Below, piece by piece: positions 61,594 to 64,000 of a DNA stretch of 64,000 nucleotides. This DNA is from Riemerella anatipestifer_F. Lineage in GTDB: Bacteria; Bacteroidota; Bacteroidia; Flavobacteriales; Weeksellaceae. The position numbers and the translations under genes were made by a program. Numbering within the stretch: the first letter of the stretch is position 1; every line of letters starts with the position of its first letter. The DNA is taken from assembly GCF_037861325.1 (NCBI RefSeq), contig NZ_JAFELW010000004.1; one strand, 5' to 3'. The notes beneath the pieces were generated by a model. The model searched no databases. It saw only the letters and a program-made list of their open reading frames with translations, and was not told the origin of the DNA.

Positions 61594-61672
61594 CCCACGA
61601 TTTGGGAGTACTGTATAATTATATAACCCCTTTTATTCCAACTAAATTTTAACCTAAAAAATTTAATTAAGA

Positions 61673-63790
61673 ATGAAAGGATTTGTTTTTTATGGACTTT
61701 TCGCAAGTTCCGTAGTTGGGGCACAACAAACCCCAAAAGACTCTACAAAGACCACAGAAGTGGCAGAAGTAACTTTTACCAAAAGGCTTCCTATTTCCAA
61801 AGACATCATCATTGTAGAAAAAGAACTAGGTGCTAAAAACTTAGGGCAAGATTTACCTATTTTATTAAAGAATCAAATGTCCGTAGTTTCTACCTCCGAT
61901 GCAGGTAATGGCATAGGCTATACAGGTTTTAGAATTAGAGGTACGGTAGGCACTTCTGTAAATGTGATGATGAACGGTGTCCCATACAACGATTCTGAAT
62001 CTCAAGGAACTTTTTTCGTTAATGTTCCAGACCTTACCAGCTCAGCCTCACAAATTGTGATACAAAGAGGGGTTGGTACTTCTTCGAACGGTGCGGCGGC
62101 ATTCGGAGCTAGTGTTAATATCATTTCAAGAGAGCCAGAAGAGCATTTTTATCTTCGTTCAGATAACAGTTATGGTTCATTTAACACCTACAAATATTCA
62201 GCGGAAATAGGCTCTGGTAAATTTTGGAATAATAGGCTTTCCGTTATGGGGAGATACACCACGATACATTCGGACGGTTACATAGACCGAGCATTTTCAG
62301 ATTTAAGCTCTTATAATTTCACAGCTCTTTTTGAAGAAGGAAAAACTAGATTAAGGCTTAAGATGTTTGGTGGAAAAGAACAAACTTATCATGCATGGAA
62401 CGGCATCAATGCGAAGACAATGCAAGAAAACCGAAGGTATAACCCATCTGGAGCTATATATAGTAAAGATTGGAGTCAAATAGTTGGATACTATGACAAT
62501 GAAACCGACAACTATCAGCAAAACCACTATCAATTACTTTGGCAACAGAAGCTAAATTCTAATTGGAATTTAGAAACCACACTACACTACACTAAAGGAG
62601 CAGGCTATTACGAAAATTATAGACAAGACAATAAATTCTCTAGGTATAACCTTCCTAACATTTCCATCAACGGCAATGAAATCAGCCGAACCGATTTCAT
62701 CAGAAAAAAATGGCTAGATAACGATTTTTATGGTATTGTATCTAATCTTTACGGTTCATTAGATAACCTAGACTTAAACTTCGGGGTGGTAGGAAATCAA
62801 TACTACGGTTGGCACTTTGGCAATGTAACAGGCGTACAATTTACTAATATACACGAACACGAATATTACCGCAATCGTTCCTTGAAAAACGAAGTTTCAG
62901 GATTTGCTAAAGCTATTTTAAAACTCAATGAACTTGAATTATTTGGAGATTTACAACTAAGAAATATTGAGTATGATACCAAAATCCTCACAGGGGAAGA
63001 AGAAGGATTAAACTTTAATAAAAACTGGTTATTCTTCAATCCAAAAATGGGAATCAACTATCGTATTCCAAAAGGAAAAGTATTTCTTTCCTATGCCGTT
63101 GCCAATAGAGAGCCAAACAGAGCTGCACTTGTAAATAATCCTCAAACCGTATCAGAACGCCTCAATGACTGGGAATTTGGTATAGAAAAACAATGGGGAG
63201 CTTTTTCTCTAACTACCAATGCCTATTATATGCTTTATAAAAACCAATTGGTACTTTCAGGGCTCATCAATGATGTGGGAGCATTTATTCCACAAAATGT
63301 AAAAGATAGCTATCGTTTAGGTCTAGAAATAGGTACTTCTACTCGAATTACAGAACAACTTCACTTAACCGCTAATGCAACCATCAGTAGAAATAAAATT
63401 AAAAAACTAGACTCACAAAACGAAAAAGGAGAAAAAGTAGTTTTAAAAGACACAGATATTTCATTCTCTCCTAATATTATGGGAAATATCGGTTTAAATT
63501 ACCAACTTAGTCCACAGTTTTTAATAGGACTTACTCAGCAATATATAGGGAGACAATACCTAGATAATACACAAAACAAAAATTATAGTTTATCTGATTA
63601 TTTCTTAGCTGATGTAAATGCCAAATATAACTTAAAACTCAACAGAACCAATATAGATTTTAGCTTACTCATAAATAACTTATTTAATAGGAAATACGCT
63701 AACAATGGTTATGTTTGGGCGCCAGACGCTTACTTTTTCCCACAAGCAGGCACTAACTTTATGTTTGGAATGAGCATTAAATTTCAGTAA
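61673..63790 (+). CDS. TonB-dependent outer-membrane receptor, probable thiamine/precursor uptake
   Basis: A 705-residue receptor with a signal peptide (MKGFVFYGLFASSVVGAQ), a plug domain (VAEVTFTKRLPISKDI, RIRGTVGTSVNVMMNGVPYN, IVIQRGVGTSSNGAAAFGAS) and a beta-barrel ending in ...GTNFMFGMSIKFQ with terminal Phe-Gln. It is regulated by the TPP riboswitch just upstream, so its likely ligand is thiamine or a precursor or TPP. That is inferred from the switch, not from the barrel. It lacks the SusC N-terminal domain. No thiamine synthesis gene is adjacent in the window. A terminator follows the gene. Confidence 0.9.
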   Translation: MKGFVFYGLFASSVVGAQQTPKDSTKTTEVAEVTFTKRLPISKDIIIVEKELGAKNLGQDLPILLKNQMSVVSTSDAGNGIGYTGFRIRGTVGTSVNVMMNGVPYNDSESQGTFFVNVPDLTSSASQIVIQRGVGTSSNGAAAFGASVNIISREPEEHFYLRSDNSYGSFNTYKYSAEIGSGKFWNNRLSVMGRYTTIHSDGYIDRAFSDLSSYNFTALFEEGKTRLRLKMFGGKEQTYHAWNGINAKTMQENRRYNPSGAIYSKDWSQIVGYYDNETDNYQQNHYQLLWQQKLNSNWNLETTLHYTKGAGYYENYRQDNKFSRYNLPNISINGNEISRTDFIRKKWLDNDFYGIVSNLYGSLDNLDLNFGVVGNQYYGWHFGNVTGVQFTNIHEHEYYRNRSLKNEVSGFAKAILKLNELELFGDLQLRNIEYDTKILTGEEEGLNFNKNWLFFNPKMGINYRIPKGKVFLSYAVANREPNRAALVNNPQTVSERLNDWEFGIEKQWGAFSLTTNAYYMLYKNQLVLSGLINDVGAFIPQNVKDSYRLGLEIGTSTRITEQLHLTANATISRNKIKKLDSQNEKGEKVVLKDTDISFSPNIMGNIGLNYQLSPQFLIGLTQQYIGRQYLDNTQNKNYSLSDYFLADVNAKYNLKLNRTNIDFSLLINNLFNRKYANNGYVWAPDAYFFPQAGTNFMFGMSIKFQ

Positions 63791-63815
63791 TATCACATAA
63801 TCAGCTAACAATTAC

Positions 63816-63852
63816 AACTCGCTCCATTATTAATGTGGAGTGAGTTTTTTTT
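63816..63852 (+). terminator. Intrinsic terminator of the TonB receptor gene
   Basis: Stem AACTCGCTCCA / TGGAGTGAGTT (one G-T pair) followed by eight T residues. Confidence 0.85.
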
Positions 63853-63981
63853 GGCGTGTCCCTTTCCAAGGCTAAAATCACTGCTAGGGTCGGTCTACGG
63901 GCAGTCGCTATCTTACAAAGCCCACACCTATCCCTTACACCTTTGTAAGATGAGCTCCAACAATGCCCTTCGCCCTCACGC
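63853..63981 (-). repeat. Structured dispersed repeat, copy 3 (inverted)
   Basis: Read on the minus strand it is GCGTGAGGGCGAAGGGCATT, TGTTGGAGCTCAT, a hairpin of CTTACAAAG and CTTTGTAAG, AGCGACTGCCCG, GACCGACCCTAGCAG and GGAAAGGGACACGCC. The flanks match the copy at 30108-30237 with only scattered differences, while the hairpin sequence between them is unrelated. It begins directly after the terminator's T-run. Confidence 0.8.
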
Positions 63982-64000
63982 AACATTACCTATCACAACA

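Noticed and set aside
61437..61736. 99-codon minus-strand frame between rpoN and the TonB receptor
   Set aside because: It runs through the rpoN terminator and the TPP aptamer; the sequence is explained by those RNA elements.
63801..63986. 61-codon minus-strand frame at the right end
   Set aside because: It covers a terminator and copy 3 of the structured repeat and is not a gene.
1..64000. CRISPR array, intact insertion sequence or prophage
   Set aside because: No regularly spaced direct repeats, transposase motifs, or phage structural genes were seen on either strand.

Overview
The window looks like a chromosomal segment of a low-GC flavobacterium, most likely of the Weeksellaceae (Riemerella/Chryseobacterium/Bergeyella type). 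The evidence is AT-rich DNA, many upstream boxes of the Bacteroidetes form TAnnTTTG, poor Shine-Dalgarno signals, and lineage-typical genes: gldD, a SusC/SusD pair, a GLPGLI-family protein, a bacterial CCDC81-type HU protein, class II HMG-CoA reductase of the mevalonate route and a TPP-riboswitch-controlled TonB receptor. The genus is an inference from gene content only.

Layout. 1-2.7 kb: remains of an RHS polymorphic-toxin locus on the minus strand (an orphan RHS core with a variable tip running off the left edge, three tiny overlapping membrane ORFs, and a second RHS tip broken by frameshifts). 2.8-9.9 kb: M23 peptidase, a TIGR02117/DUF2459 protein, a palindromic repeat, queG, a rhodanese, a GLPGLI protein lying between two copies of the end of a GNAT gene, a structured repeat, gpsA and prmA. 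9.9-15.3 kb: an ABC permease divergent from a NamZ-like muramidase, then a pRiA4b ORF-3-like protein, a TRIC-type channel, coaD and ddl. 15.4-19.3 kb: a SAM-I riboswitch and methionine operon (MetX-like acyltransferase, ACT-homoserine dehydrogenase, MetZ/MetB-like sulfhydrylase). 19.4-26 kb: HU-CCDC81 protein, thioesterase, 2-hydroxyacid dehydrogenase, serine hydrolase lipoprotein, sucC, DUF423, HMG-CoA reductase. At 26.05 kb is tRNA-Gln(TTG), followed by about 0.9 kb of AT-rich, decayed-looking DNA.

27-38 kb: glpD, ribB with a degenerate GTP cyclohydrolase II half, a second structured repeat, a TerC protein, AddA, a PASTA protein, an RluD-type synthase and a very AT-rich pair (DUF1643-like protein and a PPP phosphatase). 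38.5-45.5 kb: a three-gene minus-strand operon of metzincin protease, SusC and SusD, with a palindrome at its promoter. 45.6-51.8 kb: RNase G, a 30-residue basic protein and HU, divergent from mutY, gldD, a PfkB kinase and a SurA-like chaperone. 51.9-64 kb: alaS, a glucokinase-like protein, homogentisate dioxygenase, a CoA-transferase family enzyme, asnS, rpoN, a TPP riboswitch with its TonB receptor, and a third copy of the structured repeat.

Most of the window is ordinary core chromosome. The parts that deserve a second look are the RHS tip array, the three-copy repeat whose flanks are conserved around a variable hairpin, the two riboswitches with possible switching partners, the palindrome before the protease-SusCD operon, the degenerate RibA half, and the altered phosphate loop of the glucokinase-like protein. 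I saw no CRISPR array, intact insertion sequence, prophage or rRNA operon.
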